Assembly: GCF_030272695.1 (NCBI RefSeq)
Contig: NZ_JARFYN010000004.1
Span: forward strand, 1-64,000
DNA: 64,000 bases
DNA from: Martinezella calliandrae
GTDB taxonomy: Bacteria; Pseudomonadota; Alphaproteobacteria; Rhizobiales; Rhizobiaceae
Reading direction: 5' to 3'
The notes under the pieces are model-generated. The model ran no database searches. It saw nothing but the letters and a program-made list of their open reading frames with translations, and was not told the DNA's origin. The translations under genes were made by a program, and so were the position numbers. Positions 41,123 through 50,703 of the stretch are shown here, in pieces. How positions within the stretch are numbered: position 1 is the first letter of the stretch; every line of letters begins with the position of its first letter.

Positions 41123-42067
41123 ATGAGCCAGCAATCAGCAGCCAAGGTACAAACGATGGATCGCGCCCTCTTCGCCAAGCTGACCGGCGGCCTCGGAGAC
41201 CAGGCAACCGTTGGAAAGCTCACCGCCGCCTTCGGCCAGGTCTACAGCGAATTCCTGCCCGACATCATCAAGAGCGAGACTGGCCTCGATGTGACCGTTG
41301 CCTATTCAGGCTGCCAGTCGGGGCTGATGGACGATCTCATCGCCGGCCTCGGCGACAATTGCGCCCTTGTGTACGGTTCTCTGCGCAACTGGTCACCAAG
41401 GTTCGTTCTCGGCTGCCGCTCGGGCTTCATCATGGCGCTGATGGAGCACATGCTGGGTGCTCTGCCGGAGACCATCGAGGCTCCCGTTCCGAGGCCGCTT
41501 TCGGTCATCGAGCTCGATCTCGCCGTCATGGTGTTCGACAAGATCGCCAACGTATTGCGCTCGGCCGTCAACGCGTCCGGCGGCTTCGAGCCCCAACTGG
41601 AACCACCGCACAATATCGAGAACCGCGCGAAGCCGGCTGCGGGCCATACCGACGAATTCGCCGCGGCCGTCATGATGACGATATCGCTTGGCAAGACCGT
41701 CTCGGAAATCATCGTCATCATACCTCAACAGGTGCTGTTGCGGACCGTGGTCAGCGCACCGCGGACGAAGAACCTGTCGGCAGCATCGGAAGCATGGACG
41801 GAACAGCTCAGCGAACAGGTGCGCCGCTCGCAGGTGACGCTCGAGGCCCGCATCCGTCTGCAATCACTGACGCTGAATACGATTTCCAAGCTCGCCGTCG
41901 GCGACGTCATTCCCTTCATGGACACGGGCGATGTCCGCGTCGAGGTCAGCGCCAACAGCAAGGACCTGTACATCTGCGAATTCGGCCGTTCGGGCGAAAA
42001 TTACACGGTGCGCGTCAAGGACAATGTGAACTCTGACGACGAGCTTTTGCGACACCTGATGAATTGA
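41123..42067 (+). CDS. fliM: FliM, C-ring switch protein
   Basis: 314 residues. The alphaproteobacterial FliM is divergent, but the C-terminal surface-presentation domain is clear: [20 protein letters not shown] and [20 protein letters not shown]. The middle domain has [15 protein letters not shown]. The short N-terminal helix that binds CheY is not obvious in its usual L-S-Q-x-E-I-D-A-L form. Lies between motA and fliN. Confidence 0.88.
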   Translation: MSQQSAAKVQTMDRALFAKLTGGLGDQATVGKLTAAFGQVYSEFLPDIIKSETGLDVTVAYSGCQSGLMDDLIAGLGDNCALVYGSLRNWSPRFVLGCRSGFIMALMEHMLGALPETIEAPVPRPLSVIELDLAVMVFDKIANVLRSAVNASGGFEPQLEPPHNIENRAKPAAGHTDEFAAAVMMTISLGKTVSEIIVIIPQQVLLRTVVSAPRTKNLSAASEAWTEQLSEQVRRSQVTLEARIRLQSLTLNTISKLAVGDVIPFMDTGDVRVEVSANSKDLYICEFGRSGENYTVRVKDNVNSDDELLRHLMN

Positions 42068-42135
42068 TCGGCTGGCGGGTGCTGCAGCGCACCCACGGGC
42101 AGCTTGAGGCAAGTTTCAACTGGAATAGTGATTTC

Positions 42136-42657
42136 ATGGCTAGGAAGACGACACAGAAAAGCAGCGAGGATTCGCTGGAAGTTGAAAACAGTGACGCCGC
42201 ATTGGACGAGGCCATCGACGGCCTGCGCGGCGTGCTTAAGAAAGACAGCGACGGTGGCATACCCGATTTCGGCGCGGAGCCAGGCACGGATCTTCCGGCC
42301 TTTGGGGGTGATTTCGGCGACGACAACGCAGGCTCCGCTTTTGGCGGTGGCGATTTCGGCGGTTCCTCATTTGCCGAACCGTCGGCTCCCGGCAGCGCAT
42401 TGACCGCAAATCTCGACCTGATCATGGACATTCCGATCGATGTTCAGATCGTGCTTGGCAGCAGCCGCATGCAGGTCTCCGGCCTGATGAACCTGACCGA
42501 AGGCGCGATTATCGCCCTCGACAAGAAGATCGGCGAGCCCGTCGAAATCACCGTCAACGGCCGCAGGATCGGCCGGGGCGAAATTACCGTGCTGGAACAT
42601 GACGACACCCGGTTCGGTATCAAGCTCATCGAAGTATCGAGTGCGAAAAAAGCCTGA
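42136..42657 (+). CDS. fliN: FliN, C-ring switch protein
   Basis: About 173 residues from the ATG at 42136 (M-A-R-K-T-T-Q-K). An acidic, Gly/Phe-rich disordered N-terminus of about 85 residues ([10 protein letters not shown]) precedes the SpoA domain: [20 protein letters not shown], then [16 protein letters not shown] and [12 protein letters not shown] at 42064 overlapping the fliM stop would add 24 residues without family likeness. Forms the bottom of the C ring. Confidence 0.93.
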   Translation: MARKTTQKSSEDSLEVENSDAALDEAIDGLRGVLKKDSDGGIPDFGAEPGTDLPAFGGDFGDDNAGSAFGGGDFGGSSFAEPSAPGSALTANLDLIMDIPIDVQIVLGSSRMQVSGLMNLTEGAIIALDKKIGEPVEITVNGRRIGRGEITVLEHDDTRFGIKLIEVSSAKKA

Positions 42658-42707
42658 ACCCCTGTTCAGAATAAGCCCACTCCCTGTTTGGGACGGAGAC
42701 GAAGACC

Positions 42708-43751
42708 ATGATGGACTTTGACGATTTCAGCGGTGCTATCGCCGAGAAACCGTTAACTCAGGCTGAAAAGGCCGCAGCCGTTCTCCTTGCCATGGGCAAG
42801 CAGGTGGCGGGACGGCTGCTGAAATATTTCACGCAGCATGAATTGCAGCTCATCATCGCGTCTGCGCAATCGCTGAGACTCATTCCGCCGGACGAACTGG
42901 CGCAGCTCGTGGCGGAATTCGAGGATCTCTTTACCGAAGGCGCCGGTCTGATGGACAACGCCAAGGCGATCGAGAGCATCCTCGAAGAAGGCCTGACGCC
43001 CGACGAGGTCGACAGCCTTCTTGGCCGGCGCACGGCCTTCCAGGCTTACGAAACCTCGATCTGGGATCGCCTCGGCGAGGCGGATCCCGCATTCGTGGCC
43101 AAGTTCTTCCTGCGCGAACATCCGCAAACGATAGCCTACGTGTTATCGATGATGCCGTCCTCTTTCGGCGCCAAGCTTCTGCTGCAGTTGCCGGAAGCGC
43201 AGCGGGCCGACATCATGAACCGCACGGTCAATCTCAAGGACGTCAGCCCGAAAGCGGCACAAATCATCGAAAATCGCGTACTAGCGCTGATGGCGGAAAT
43301 TGAAGCGGAACGCAACGCTTCCGGCTCGACCAAGGTGGCGGAACTGATGAACGAGTTGGACAAGCCGCAGGTCGACACGCTGCTGACATCGCTGGAAACG
43401 CTCAACAAGGAATCGGTCGACAAGGTGCGTCCGAAAATATTCCTCTTCGACGACCTCACGCTCATGCCGCAGCCGAGCCGTGTCCTGCTACTCAACGACA
43501 TTGCAGCCGACATCCTCACCATGGCGCTGCGCGGCTCGTCGGCGGAGATCCGCGAGATCGTGCTCAGTTCGATCAGCCCGCGCCAGCGCCGCATGATCGA
43601 ATCCGATTTGCAGATGGGCAATACCGGCATCAACCCGCGCGAAATCGCCATCGCGCGGCGCGCCATCGCCCAGGAAGCAATTCGGCTTTCCAACTCCGGC
43701 CAGATCGAACTCAAGGCAAAAGCGAAGACACCTGTGGAGGAAGCCGCGTGA
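42708..43751 (+). CDS. fliG: FliG, C-ring rotor protein
   Basis: 347 residues, three helical domains. N-terminal L-T-Q-A-E-K-A-A-A-V-L-L-A-M-G-K; middle E-H-P-Q-T-I-A-Y-V-L-S-M-M and L-P-E-A-Q-R-A-D-I-M-N-R; C-terminal L-F-D-D-L-T-L-M-P-Q-P-S-R-V-L-L and D-I-L-T-M-A-L-R-G-S-S, the torque helix region. Couples stator motion to rotor turning. Starts 50 bases after fliN with a GGGACGGAGACG leader. Confidence 0.96.
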   Translation: MMDFDDFSGAIAEKPLTQAEKAAAVLLAMGKQVAGRLLKYFTQHELQLIIASAQSLRLIPPDELAQLVAEFEDLFTEGAGLMDNAKAIESILEEGLTPDEVDSLLGRRTAFQAYETSIWDRLGEADPAFVAKFFLREHPQTIAYVLSMMPSSFGAKLLLQLPEAQRADIMNRTVNLKDVSPKAAQIIENRVLALMAEIEAERNASGSTKVAELMNELDKPQVDTLLTSLETLNKESVDKVRPKIFLFDDLTLMPQPSRVLLLNDIAADILTMALRGSSAEIREIVLSSISPRQRRMIESDLQMGNTGINPREIAIARRAIAQEAIRLSNSGQIELKAKAKTPVEEAA

Positions 43752-43844
43752 CCTCGGCGCGACTCACCTAAATCGTCTTAGACTGCTGCAAACAAGGCCG
43801 TGCATGATGCGCGGCCTCTTTCCGTTTCATGAAGGACGGCTGCT

Positions 43845-44924
43845 TTGGCTGACGAAGACAAGGACAGTAAAACAGAAAAACCGACGGAGAAAAAACTCCG
43901 CGACACGATGGAGAAGGGCAATGTACCCCACTCCAGGGAAGCAACGATCTTCGCGTCGATGCTTGCGACTGTCATCTACGTCACGTTCTTCTTGCCGGCA
44001 CGGGTAGGGCGCATGGGCGAAGTGCTGCGCGACCTCTTCGAAAAGCCCGATCAGTGGCAACTTGAAACTGGGTCGGACGTCATTTCCCTGTTCGTCCGCA
44101 TTGGTTGGGAAGTCGGTAATCTGCTTTTGCCCGCCGTTACACTGTTTTTCGTCTTCGGCGTTGGCTCCTCGCTGTTCCAGAACCTCCCGACACCCGTTCT
44201 CGACCGCATCCAGCCGCAGTTTTCCCGCATATCGCCGGTTTCGGGTTGGAAACGTCTCTTCAGCACGTCAGGGCTCGTCGAATTCGGCAAGTCGCTTGCC
44301 AAGATCTTCGTAGTCGGACTCATCATGTTCTTTGTGCTGCGAAGCCAGTTCTTCCATGCGATCGATTCGCTGGTTTCCGATCCTGAGACGATCTTCGCGC
44401 GGCTGTCGACCATCGTCCAAAGAATTTTGACCATCGTCCTGCTGGCAACCGCCGTCGTCGGCATCGCCGACGTGCTGTGGACCCGGTATCATTGGGTCGA
44501 CCAATTGAAAATGACCAAGCAGGAAGTCAAGGACGAGTTTAAGCAGGCTCAGGGCGACCCGATCGTCAAATCACGCCAGCGCTCTGTCGCCCGCGACCGT
44601 GCGCGCCGTCGCATGATGAAGCAGGTGCCGCGCGCCACATTGGTCATCGCAAATCCGACCCACTTCGCCGTGGCATTGCGTTATGTCAGAGAGGAAAACG
44701 ACGCGCCTATCGTCGTCGCCAAGGGGCAAGACCTCATTGCGCTTAAAATAAGGGAGATCGCCGAGGCAAACGGCATCCCCGTCTTCGAAGACCCGCCACT
44801 TGCGCGCTCCATGTTTGCGCAAGTCTCGGTAGATAGTGTCATCCCGTCAGTATTTTACAAAGCCGTCGCAGAACTGATTCATCGGATCTATGCCGCGCAG
44901 TCGAATAGAAAACGGGTACGATAA
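43845..44924 (+). CDS. flhB: FlhB, export switch protein
   Basis: 359 residues: a basic start ([19 protein letters not shown]), four membrane helices and a cytoplasmic domain with the self-cleaving motif N-P-T-H in [13 protein letters not shown]. The end shows [10 protein letters not shown]. The start is TTG at 43845 with AGGA about 8 bases upstream; no ATG lies at the family start. It follows fliG by 93 bases. It controls the change from hook to filament export with FliK. Confidence 0.94.
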   Translation: MADEDKDSKTEKPTEKKLRDTMEKGNVPHSREATIFASMLATVIYVTFFLPARVGRMGEVLRDLFEKPDQWQLETGSDVISLFVRIGWEVGNLLLPAVTLFFVFGVGSSLFQNLPTPVLDRIQPQFSRISPVSGWKRLFSTSGLVEFGKSLAKIFVVGLIMFFVLRSQFFHAIDSLVSDPETIFARLSTIVQRILTIVLLATAVVGIADVLWTRYHWVDQLKMTKQEVKDEFKQAQGDPIVKSRQRSVARDRARRRMMKQVPRATLVIANPTHFAVALRYVREENDAPIVVAKGQDLIALKIREIAEANGIPVFEDPPLARSMFAQVSVDSVIPSVFYKAVAELIHRIYAAQSNRKRVR

Positions 44925-44929
44925 ATCGA

Positions 44930-45367
44930 ATGAAAAAATGTCCCTACTCTGCCCAACGTGAACAAATTCTCGCCGAGGCCATCAGCCCCGTCGCCAGCGA
45001 ACTGCGGCTCCTCGATGCAGCCGATCTGATTTCGCTGCTGCGCTTTGAACGTTACGGCAATCTCGCCGACCTGGTGGCCTCGGCAGCCGAGCTTTATTTC
45101 CATCCCGGTACGGTCAATTTCGGTCTCGGCGGTGACTACAAGCTTGAATGGGGCGGACCGGCTGAAATCACCATCGACCTCGAAATCAAGCCGCGCGGCG
45201 TCACTGTCTACGCTAAGCTTGCGCTTGCCGAACATCATGCCGGGATCGAGATCAACCATATCGCCTTCGAGAAGGCCTTGGCCGATCCGGACGAAAACAC
45301 AGCGCTTCTCGCCCGCAGCCTGCGAGATGCTCGCTATGCGGTCAGCGGAACGACGCAGGCAGCCTGA
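44930..45367 (+). CDS. Conserved protein of unknown function downstream of flhB
   Basis: 145 residues, soluble, no signal peptide or membrane helix; not recognised. N-terminal half helical (L-D-A-A-D-L-I-S-L-L-R-F-E-R-Y-G-N-L-A-D-L-V). The second half alternates strands (Y-K-L-E-W-G-G-P-A-E-I-T-I-D-L-E-I, then V-T-V-Y-A-K-L-A-L) and ends in a helix. It starts 5 bases after flhB, so it is in the same transcript. A link to flagella is inferred only from the operon. Convergent with visR across an unusual double hairpin. Confidence 0.7.
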   Translation: MKKCPYSAQREQILAEAISPVASELRLLDAADLISLLRFERYGNLADLVASAAELYFHPGTVNFGLGGDYKLEWGGPAEITIDLEIKPRGVTVYAKLALAEHHAGIEINHIAFEKALADPDENTALLARSLRDARYAVSGTTQAA

Positions 45368-45445
45368 GGAAGGCTATCCATTCCCAATTTCATGATGAAA
45401 GTTCGCTGAGAAGCCCCGGAGTTAGAGCATATCGCGACAACTACG

Positions 45446-45495
45446 CAGCTAAAGCGCAGGTAGCGAATCTCAGAGATTGCGATGCGCTTTAGCTG
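45446..45495. terminator. Nested cruciform between flhB operon and visR
   Basis: CAGCTAAAGCGCA (45446-45458) pairs perfectly with TGCGCTTTAGCTG (45483-45495), 13 pairs. The 24-base loop contains AATCTC-A-GAGATT, a second stem. The right arm includes the visR stop codon (TAA). Likely bidirectional terminator for two convergent transcripts. The rest of the gap 45368-45445 shows only a TTAGAGCAT repeat fragment. Confidence 0.6.
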
Positions 45496-46235
45496 ATGTA
45501 GCCGAAGCGGATGGCTTTTGCGATCGCCTGGATGCGATTGACGCTGTCGAGCTTGATCGTGGCCGAGCCAAGATAGGCGTTGACGGTGTGCACCGACAGC
45601 CCGAGCTTTTCGGCGATTTCCTCGCTGATCCGGCCATCGCCTGCAAGCTGCAGGCAGGCGATCTCGCGTTCGCTCAGAGCCTCGGCCGCCGGCGATCGGC
45701 GTTCGTCGAGCGACAGGAGGTCCATCATGATCTGGCAGCTACGGCCATGCAACTCTACGATCAAGTCGCTCGCCAGGTCCATGAATTTCGCAGCGAACAC
45801 GACATAGCCGTTGCCGACGGATCCAAGGCGCACCGGAAAGGCCACACCTGCAAAAGGCAGAAGATGTGGTTTCAAGCGCTGGGTGAACGAGGCAAAATCC
45901 AGTGTCTCGGCGGTGCTGTCGCTGTCACGGCCGTTCCACATCAGCGGCAGCAGTGATTTTTCGATATGCTCGATCATCGCCTCGCTATAGGCTTCGACGA
46001 ACGCCTTGTTAAGGCCGGGATTGGTCGAACCCCAGTTTTCCAGCTCGCAGACCAGACGCTGCTTGCTCGGCAGGCCGGAGCCGCTGACGCGATAAACCGC
46101 GAAATTCTGCGCGTCGATCAGCTTCTGCATCGACACCAGCTTCGGGAAGAGATCGGAGCGACTGGACACCCGATGCGAACGGCCAAGCCTTGGTTCACTC
46201 GGCGCGTCCGTCGTCCTAACCGGCTGATATCGCAT
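45489..46235 (-). CDS. visR: VisR, LuxR-type motility master regulator
   Basis: 248 residues: an N-terminal autoinducer-binding-like domain without clear ligand motif, and a C-terminal helix-turn-helix (about 180-245) L-S-E-R-E-I-A-C-L-Q-L-A-G-D-G-R-I-S-E-E-I-A-E-K-L-G and S-V-H-T-V-N-A-Y-L-G-S-A. VisN and VisR act together at the top of the motility cascade and activate rem. The visN stop is 11 bases upstream, so they are co-transcribed. Its stop codon lies in the arm of the hairpin at 45483-45495. Confidence 0.9.
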   Translation of the reverse strand: MRYQPVRTTDAPSEPRLGRSHRVSSRSDLFPKLVSMQKLIDAQNFAVYRVSGSGLPSKQRLVCELENWGSTNPGLNKAFVEAYSEAMIEHIEKSLLPLMWNGRDSDSTAETLDFASFTQRLKPHLLPFAGVAFPVRLGSVGNGYVVFAAKFMDLASDLIVELHGRSCQIMMDLLSLDERRSPAAEALSEREIACLQLAGDGRISEEIAEKLGLSVHTVNAYLGSATIKLDSVNRIQAIAKAIRFGYIS

Positions 46236-46246
46236 TCATTGGGCCT

Positions 46247-46993
46247 TCAAACGAGATTGTTTCTGACAGCAAAGGCGATCGCTTCCGATCGCGTCTTCGT
46301 CGCGGTCTTCCGCATGACGCTAGTGATATAGTTGTTGATGGTATTGCGTGAGATGCCGAGAATCATGGCAATTTCATCGCTCGTCTTACCTTCCGCGATC
46401 CAGAACAGGCATTCCAGCTCGCGCTCAGTGAGATCGAAGTCACGGTCGGACTTACCCTCCACGCAGCGCGTGAAGCTGGCAAAGTAACCCGACAGCAGTC
46501 CCACATCGCGTAAGCGCTCCGGCGACAACAACAGACCATCAGAGGCCAGCAGCATCAGCGAAAATCGCGTGCGCCCGACATTGAAGGTCAACGAGCAATA
46601 TTGGCGGCTGACGCCTTCCGGCAGCTCGACATCTTCGGGCAGGAGCGCAAAATTCGGCTGAAACAGCGACATGCATTTTTCCAGCTCGCCGGTGCGGCCG
46701 TAGCCGCTCGTGAGCTCGGACGCGAGGCGCCGGACGAGATCGAAAGGCCAGTCGGAGGACACGACGAAATCGAGCCCGCTTTCCTGGATCAGATCGCAGC
46801 GGGCCAGGAGATAATGGGAAGCGCCGACATAGCCCGTCAACGCACGCAGGCCCGACTGAAGATAGGCCGGGCCGGCAATGGCGCTCAGCTGCTGAATAAG
46901 CTGATCGCGCGACACGGCCGTGACGGACGCGGCCAATCGCGCATCCTTGTCGCCTTTGCTCCCCTGCAATATCTGCATGTCCATTTTTTGCAT
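46247..46993 (-). CDS. visN: VisN, LuxR-type motility master regulator
   Basis: 248 residues, paired in layout with VisR: ligand-domain-like N-terminus and C-terminal helix-turn-helix with L-T-E-R-E-L-E-C-L-F-W-I-A-E-G-K-T-S-D-E-I-A-M-I-L-G and N-T-I-N-N-Y-I-T-S-V-M. First gene of the visN-visR pair. The leader upstream is long (to 47482) and contains a strong hairpin at 47116-47148. The start at 46993 (M-Q-K-M-D-M-Q-I-L) could also be the in-frame ATG at 46984 or 46978. Confidence 0.9.
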   Translation of the reverse strand: MQKMDMQILQGSKGDKDARLAASVTAVSRDQLIQQLSAIAGPAYLQSGLRALTGYVGASHYLLARCDLIQESGLDFVVSSDWPFDLVRRLASELTSGYGRTGELEKCMSLFQPNFALLPEDVELPEGVSRQYCSLTFNVGRTRFSLMLLASDGLLLSPERLRDVGLLSGYFASFTRCVEGKSDRDFDLTERELECLFWIAEGKTSDEIAMILGISRNTINNYITSVMRKTATKTRSEAIAFAVRNNLV

Positions 46994-47482
46994 TTCCCGC
47001 CCGCTGTTAGACGATCATACGCCAACGAGAGCATTGCTCGGTCTGGACCTAGCGCATAGCCCCGAAACCGACATTGGTTTTCAGTTGGGTGTCTGCGCCA
47101 ACTCAACTTTTTACTGCGCCTGGTATGCATCCGGGCGGATGCGGGCGCGGTGCTAATTTTAGTTCCGTTTCGGCAATCGCATTGGCGCGAATCACCGCAA
47201 CTGCAATCAACTAATCATAGACTGATATTTCAGTGTACGGGCATCTCCAAATTCTTTGAATTTACCAAAGACGGATTTCATGATCTGATTCGCGCCGCCT
47301 AGACGCTGCGCCGAATATGTATGATGATTGTAATCGATTCTTTCTACCCAGCAACGAAATTTCCGATCGGACTGGATATCACCAACGCGTCTGACAAGCT
47401 CATTTTGTTATGCTGCCTTGCAGAGAACATTTTCTGAAACCCAAGATTGATACAATTCGTCTGCGCGCTCTAGTGACGTGAA
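46994..47482 (-). promoter_or_regulatory. Long non-coding region upstream of visN
   Basis: About 490 bases without a supportable gene. A nested hairpin lies at 47116-47148: GCGCC (47116-47120) with GGCGC (47144-47148) outside, GCATCC (47127-47132) with GGATGC (47137-47142) inside, loop GGGC. The part 47160-47460 is noticeably AT-richer. Likely holds the visN promoter and a structured leader, which fits a master regulator. Confidence 0.4.
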
Positions 47483-47505
47483 AGACCGGGAATATCTCCC
47501 GGTCT
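47483..47505 (-). terminator. Terminator of the che-fliF operon
   Basis: AGACCGGGA (47483-47491) and TCCCGGTCT (47497-47505), perfect 9-base stem, 5-base loop, 5 bases past the fliF stop. TTTCACG follows on the minus strand. Confidence 0.75.
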
Positions 47506-47510
47506 CGCTA

Positions 47511-49190
47511 TCAGGCGGCGCTGTCGACGGCCCACTTTCTGAGGATCTTTGCTGCCCGCTCTTCGCTGATTTCCACCATGCGCGAGAGGCGACGTTCCGG
47601 CCCTTCCTTAACGCGGCGATTGAAGGTGCCGCCGTCTTCGCCCATCGTCAGCAGGTCGTCGGTGCTGTCGAAGCCGAAATCCGAGCCGAAGCCGTCCATC
47701 AACGCGGCGCCCGGTCCGCCGACGGTCGGCGCGAAATCCGGCAACTCCAGGCCTGCCGCCTCCGGCAGGGCCGCAGCACCGGCTGTATCGCCACCGAGCG
47801 AGCGGATAAGCGGGCGGAAGCCCATCCAGACGATGAGGAAGGCAACCGCGACGAAAGCAGCCGAATTGATGATGCCGGCCATATTGCGGCTCAGCATATC
47901 CATGATGCTGAAGCCCGAAGAGCTGTCGTCGAGCAGTTGGTTGTCGAGGAAATCCATCGCAGTGACAGTCACCACGTCGCCACGGTTGGGGTCGAGGCCG
48001 GCAGCGGTCGAGACGATCTTCTGCATCTCAGCAATATAGGCGTCGATCTTTGCTTGATCGGCCGGCTGGCCGACCATCTGGGCAATGCGGCCCTTGTTGA
48101 CCACCACGGCAACAGAAAGCTTCTCGACCCTGTAGCTGTTGCGGGTCGTAGCTGTCGTCTTGCTGTTGATTTCGTAGTTGGTTTGCTCTTCTCGCTTGTC
48201 GGACTGGTCGTTCGATGTCGGTCCGTTACCACCGGCCTGCGGGGCCGCCTGCGGAATGTTCTGTTCGACGGTCGCCGCCGTATCCGACTGGCGCTGCTGC
48301 GATTTCTGCGCTTCCTTGGTGGTGCGCACCGAACGTTCGACCTTCGAATCCGGGTCGTAGGTGGTTTCCTGCACCTGCTGGCTGTCGGTGTTGAGCAGCG
48401 CCGTCACGCTGGAGCGGAAATTGTCCATGCCGAGGAATGGCGCAAGCGCCTTGTCGATATTCGATTCGACCGTATCCTGAACGTTCTGCACGATACCGAG
48501 ATTGCGGTTCAGCGCGCCATTGCTCGGATCGTCACCCGAAGCAAGCAACTGTCCGGTGGAATCGAGAATCGTAACGTCCTCGACCTCCAGGCCGGGAACG
48601 GCGGAGGCGACCAGATGGCGGATGGCCTGGGCTGATTTGCGCGCCGCTTCCGCATTCGCTCGGATCATGACCGAGGCTGTCGGCTTTTGATCCGCTTTTC
48701 GGAAGTTGCCGACATTCTGCATGACGATGTGGACGCGTGCCGCGCTGATACCCGAGATCGACGTGATCGTCCGAGCGATTTCGCCTTCCAGCGCGCGGAC
48801 GCGGGTCACTTCCTGCATGAAGGAGGTCAGGCCCAGCGACCCGACATTGTCAAAGAGTTCATAGCCGGCATTGGTGCTGTTCGGCAGGCCGCGTTCGGCG
48901 AGAAGCAGACGCGCCTTGCCAGTCATGCCCGCCGGCACGGTCAGGCTGGTGCCGTCCGAGCCTACCTGGAAATTGATGTTGGCTTCGGCAAGCGCAATGC
49001 TGATCTGATTCAAATCGGTTGCATCGAGGCCAACATAAAGCGTCTCCTGGGCAGGCTTGTTGACGTAAAGGGCCGCAAACAGGATGAGCGCCATGGAGAC
49101 GACACCGACGCCGGCCATGATCAGCAGGCGCGTCCTCCCCAGGTTCTGCAGATTCCTGAACAAGGGAACTAATTGATTTAACAGATTCAT
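47511..49190 (-). CDS. fliF: FliF, MS-ring protein
   Basis: 559 residues from the ATG at 49190 (M-N-L-L-N-Q-L). Two membrane helices: about 25-45 (L-L-I-M-A-G-V-G-V-V-S-M-A-L-I-L-F) and 430-450 (A-A-F-V-A-V-A-F-L-I-V-W-M-G-F). Ring-building motifs between: Y-V-G-L-D-A-T-D-L-N-Q-I, L-L-A-E-R-G-L-P-N-S-T-N-A-G-Y-E-L-F-D and V-R-A-L-E-G-E-I-A-R-T-I-T-S. The C-terminal tail (R-R-L-S-R-M-V-E-I-S-E-E-R-A-A-K-I-L-R-K-W) binds FliG. Last gene of the che operon. The frame is open to 49292 but lacks family likeness there. Confidence 0.95.
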   Translation of the reverse strand: MNLLNQLVPLFRNLQNLGRTRLLIMAGVGVVSMALILFAALYVNKPAQETLYVGLDATDLNQISIALAEANINFQVGSDGTSLTVPAGMTGKARLLLAERGLPNSTNAGYELFDNVGSLGLTSFMQEVTRVRALEGEIARTITSISGISAARVHIVMQNVGNFRKADQKPTASVMIRANAEAARKSAQAIRHLVASAVPGLEVEDVTILDSTGQLLASGDDPSNGALNRNLGIVQNVQDTVESNIDKALAPFLGMDNFRSSVTALLNTDSQQVQETTYDPDSKVERSVRTTKEAQKSQQRQSDTAATVEQNIPQAAPQAGGNGPTSNDQSDKREEQTNYEINSKTTATTRNSYRVEKLSVAVVVNKGRIAQMVGQPADQAKIDAYIAEMQKIVSTAAGLDPNRGDVVTVTAMDFLDNQLLDDSSSGFSIMDMLSRNMAGIINSAAFVAVAFLIVWMGFRPLIRSLGGDTAGAAALPEAAGLELPDFAPTVGGPGAALMDGFGSDFGFDSTDDLLTMGEDGGTFNRRVKEGPERRLSRMVEISEERAAKILRKWAVDSAA

Positions 49191-49355
49191 TCTGTTCTCG
49201 CACGATTCGTCAAAGACCTGATGGCTTTGTGCCCTGCAGCGAAGATAGAAATCGAAACTTGTGCGAGCGTTTCGTCTGGGCAGGAAAATCAATAGAGTCG
49301 AGGAATTTATGCGAGATAATATAGGAAAAACAATATTAAGCGGCGGCGCTTCCTA

Positions 49356-49745
49356 TCAGAAGAAATCGAAATCGCCGGCGGCCTTGGCCAAGGGCTGAGA
49401 GTGTCCGTGGCGACCACCGCCGCTAAGCGCCTTCTGCATTTCCGACAACTTGACCAAGCTCAGCGCCGTTGCAACATCGACCATCCAGCCATCCGGGATA
49501 TCGCCGGTAATGGTATCGATGAACTCGGCGATGCCGCGCGTCTTCTGCACGGCCAGATCGATGCCCTGCATGACCTTCATCGAGTCAGGCGATTCCAGCA
49601 CGTTGACGCCGCCGAGATCGAGCAGTTGCGGCTCGATGCGTTCGATCAGGTACGCGACATCGTGCAATTCCGAGACGATACGCATAAGGATGGCGGGGAG
49701 TGCCTCCTGCATAGCGGATGCTTCGGCACGCGGGCTGGTGGTCAT
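49356..49745 (-). CDS. cheT: CheT-like chemotaxis protein, possible CheY-P phosphatase
   Basis: 129 residues, mostly helical and soluble. The middle helix carries G-I-D-L-A-V-Q-K-T, which contains D-x-x-x-Q, the active motif of CheZ-type phosphatases (Asp and Gln one helical turn apart). E-S-P-D-S-M-K-V-M-Q precedes it, and it ends in F-D-F-F, like the CheY-binding tails of such proteins. In S. meliloti the gene at this place (between cheD and fliF) is cheT, described to me as acting in signal termination. It is shorter than CheZ and lacks its long coiled coil. Lies 17 bases after cheD. Confidence 0.75.
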   Translation of the reverse strand: MTTSPRAEASAMQEALPAILMRIVSELHDVAYLIERIEPQLLDLGGVNVLESPDSMKVMQGIDLAVQKTRGIAEFIDTITGDIPDGWMVDVATALSLVKLSEMQKALSGGGRHGHSQPLAKAAGDFDFF

Positions 49746-49762
49746 CGGGTAGTCCTCGTTGA

Positions 49763-50317
49763 TCAGAAAAATTCGATCGTATTGTCGATCGGCTTGGGGG
49801 CGGCAACGGGGCGCTGTTCCAGAGCCACGGTCTTCTGTGTCTCGGCGCCGGTCAGCGGATATTGCCGGGCACGGCCGGAGATCGGCCAGTATTCGATCTT
49901 GCGTCCATGCTCGCCGCCCGTGCTGGAGCCGACGACGGGAATACCTTCATCTCTCAGGAATTGCATGGCGAAGGCAGCATTCTGCTCACCCACATTGGAG
50001 AAGGTGGCAATCGTCTTTGCACCGCCAAAAACCTTCGCCTCCAGCCGATCACGGCGCGCGCCCTGCTTCAAGAGACCGTTGATGAGCAACTCCATCAGAT
50101 GCACGCCATAGCGCGTCGCGTCACCGCCGCTCATCGGCGAAGCAGCCGTTCCCGGCAGGAGAAAGTGGTTCATGCCGCCGACGCCAGCGATCGGATCGCG
50201 CAGGCATGCTGCCACACACGAGCCGAGAATAGTCGACAGCACCACTTCCGGGTCGTTGATGACTCTGTACTCACCCTGAATGATGTGAACGCGACGGGCA
50301 GCACCCTCGACGATCAT
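49763..50317 (-). CDS. cheD: CheD, receptor glutamine deamidase
   Basis: 184 residues. The catalytic Cys is C34 in [13 protein letters not shown] and the His is H51 in [10 protein letters not shown], both as in the CheD family. A-K-V-F-G-G-A-K and G-R-K-I-E-Y also fit. It deamidates Gln on chemoreceptors. The ATG overlaps the cheY2 stop by 4 bases. E-F-F at the very end resembles the cheT tail. Confidence 0.95.
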   Translation of the reverse strand: MIVEGAARRVHIIQGEYRVINDPEVVLSTILGSCVAACLRDPIAGVGGMNHFLLPGTAASPMSGGDATRYGVHLMELLINGLLKQGARRDRLEAKVFGGAKTIATFSNVGEQNAAFAMQFLRDEGIPVVGSSTGGEHGRKIEYWPISGRARQYPLTGAETQKTVALEQRPVAAPKPIDNTIEFF

Positions 50318-50703
50318 TTCAACGCTCCGAACACGGCCTCGATCGCCGCTTTCATCTTTTCAATGGTGAAGGGCTTGGCGAGAACGTTGTTGGCGCCGAG
50401 CTGGGCAGCCTTCGTCACCAGCGCACGGTCACCCTGGGCGGTCAAAATGATAAAGGCGGCTTTCTTCGTCGTCGGATTGGTGCGTACGGCCTGCAGCAGG
50501 CCAAGGCCATCCATCTTCGGCATGTTGAAGTCGGAGATCACCAGATGATGCGGCTGCTGCTCCATGATCTTCATGCCCTGCTCGCCATCACCGGCAGCAG
50601 TAATCTGTTTAAAGCCCAATTGCGTGAGCGCATCGCTCAACAAAAGACGGCTGGTGACCTGGTCATCGACGATCAGGACTTTGATTTTCTCCGCTAGGGA
50701 CAT
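50314..50703 (-). CDS. cheY2: CheY2, chemotaxis response regulator (motor-binding copy)
   Basis: 129 residues, single receiver domain. D58 (V-I-S-D-F-N-M-P) is the phosphorylation site, with acid pair D13/D14, T in I-I-L-T-A-Q and K in L-A-K-P-F-T. In S. meliloti the copy in this place (after cheB) binds the motor, while CheY1 drains phosphate. It begins at the cheB stop (1-base shared end) and overlaps cheD. Confidence 0.95.
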   Translation of the reverse strand: MSLAEKIKVLIVDDQVTSRLLLSDALTQLGFKQITAAGDGEQGMKIMEQQPHHLVISDFNMPKMDGLGLLQAVRTNPTTKKAAFIILTAQGDRALVTKAAQLGANNVLAKPFTIEKMKAAIEAVFGALK

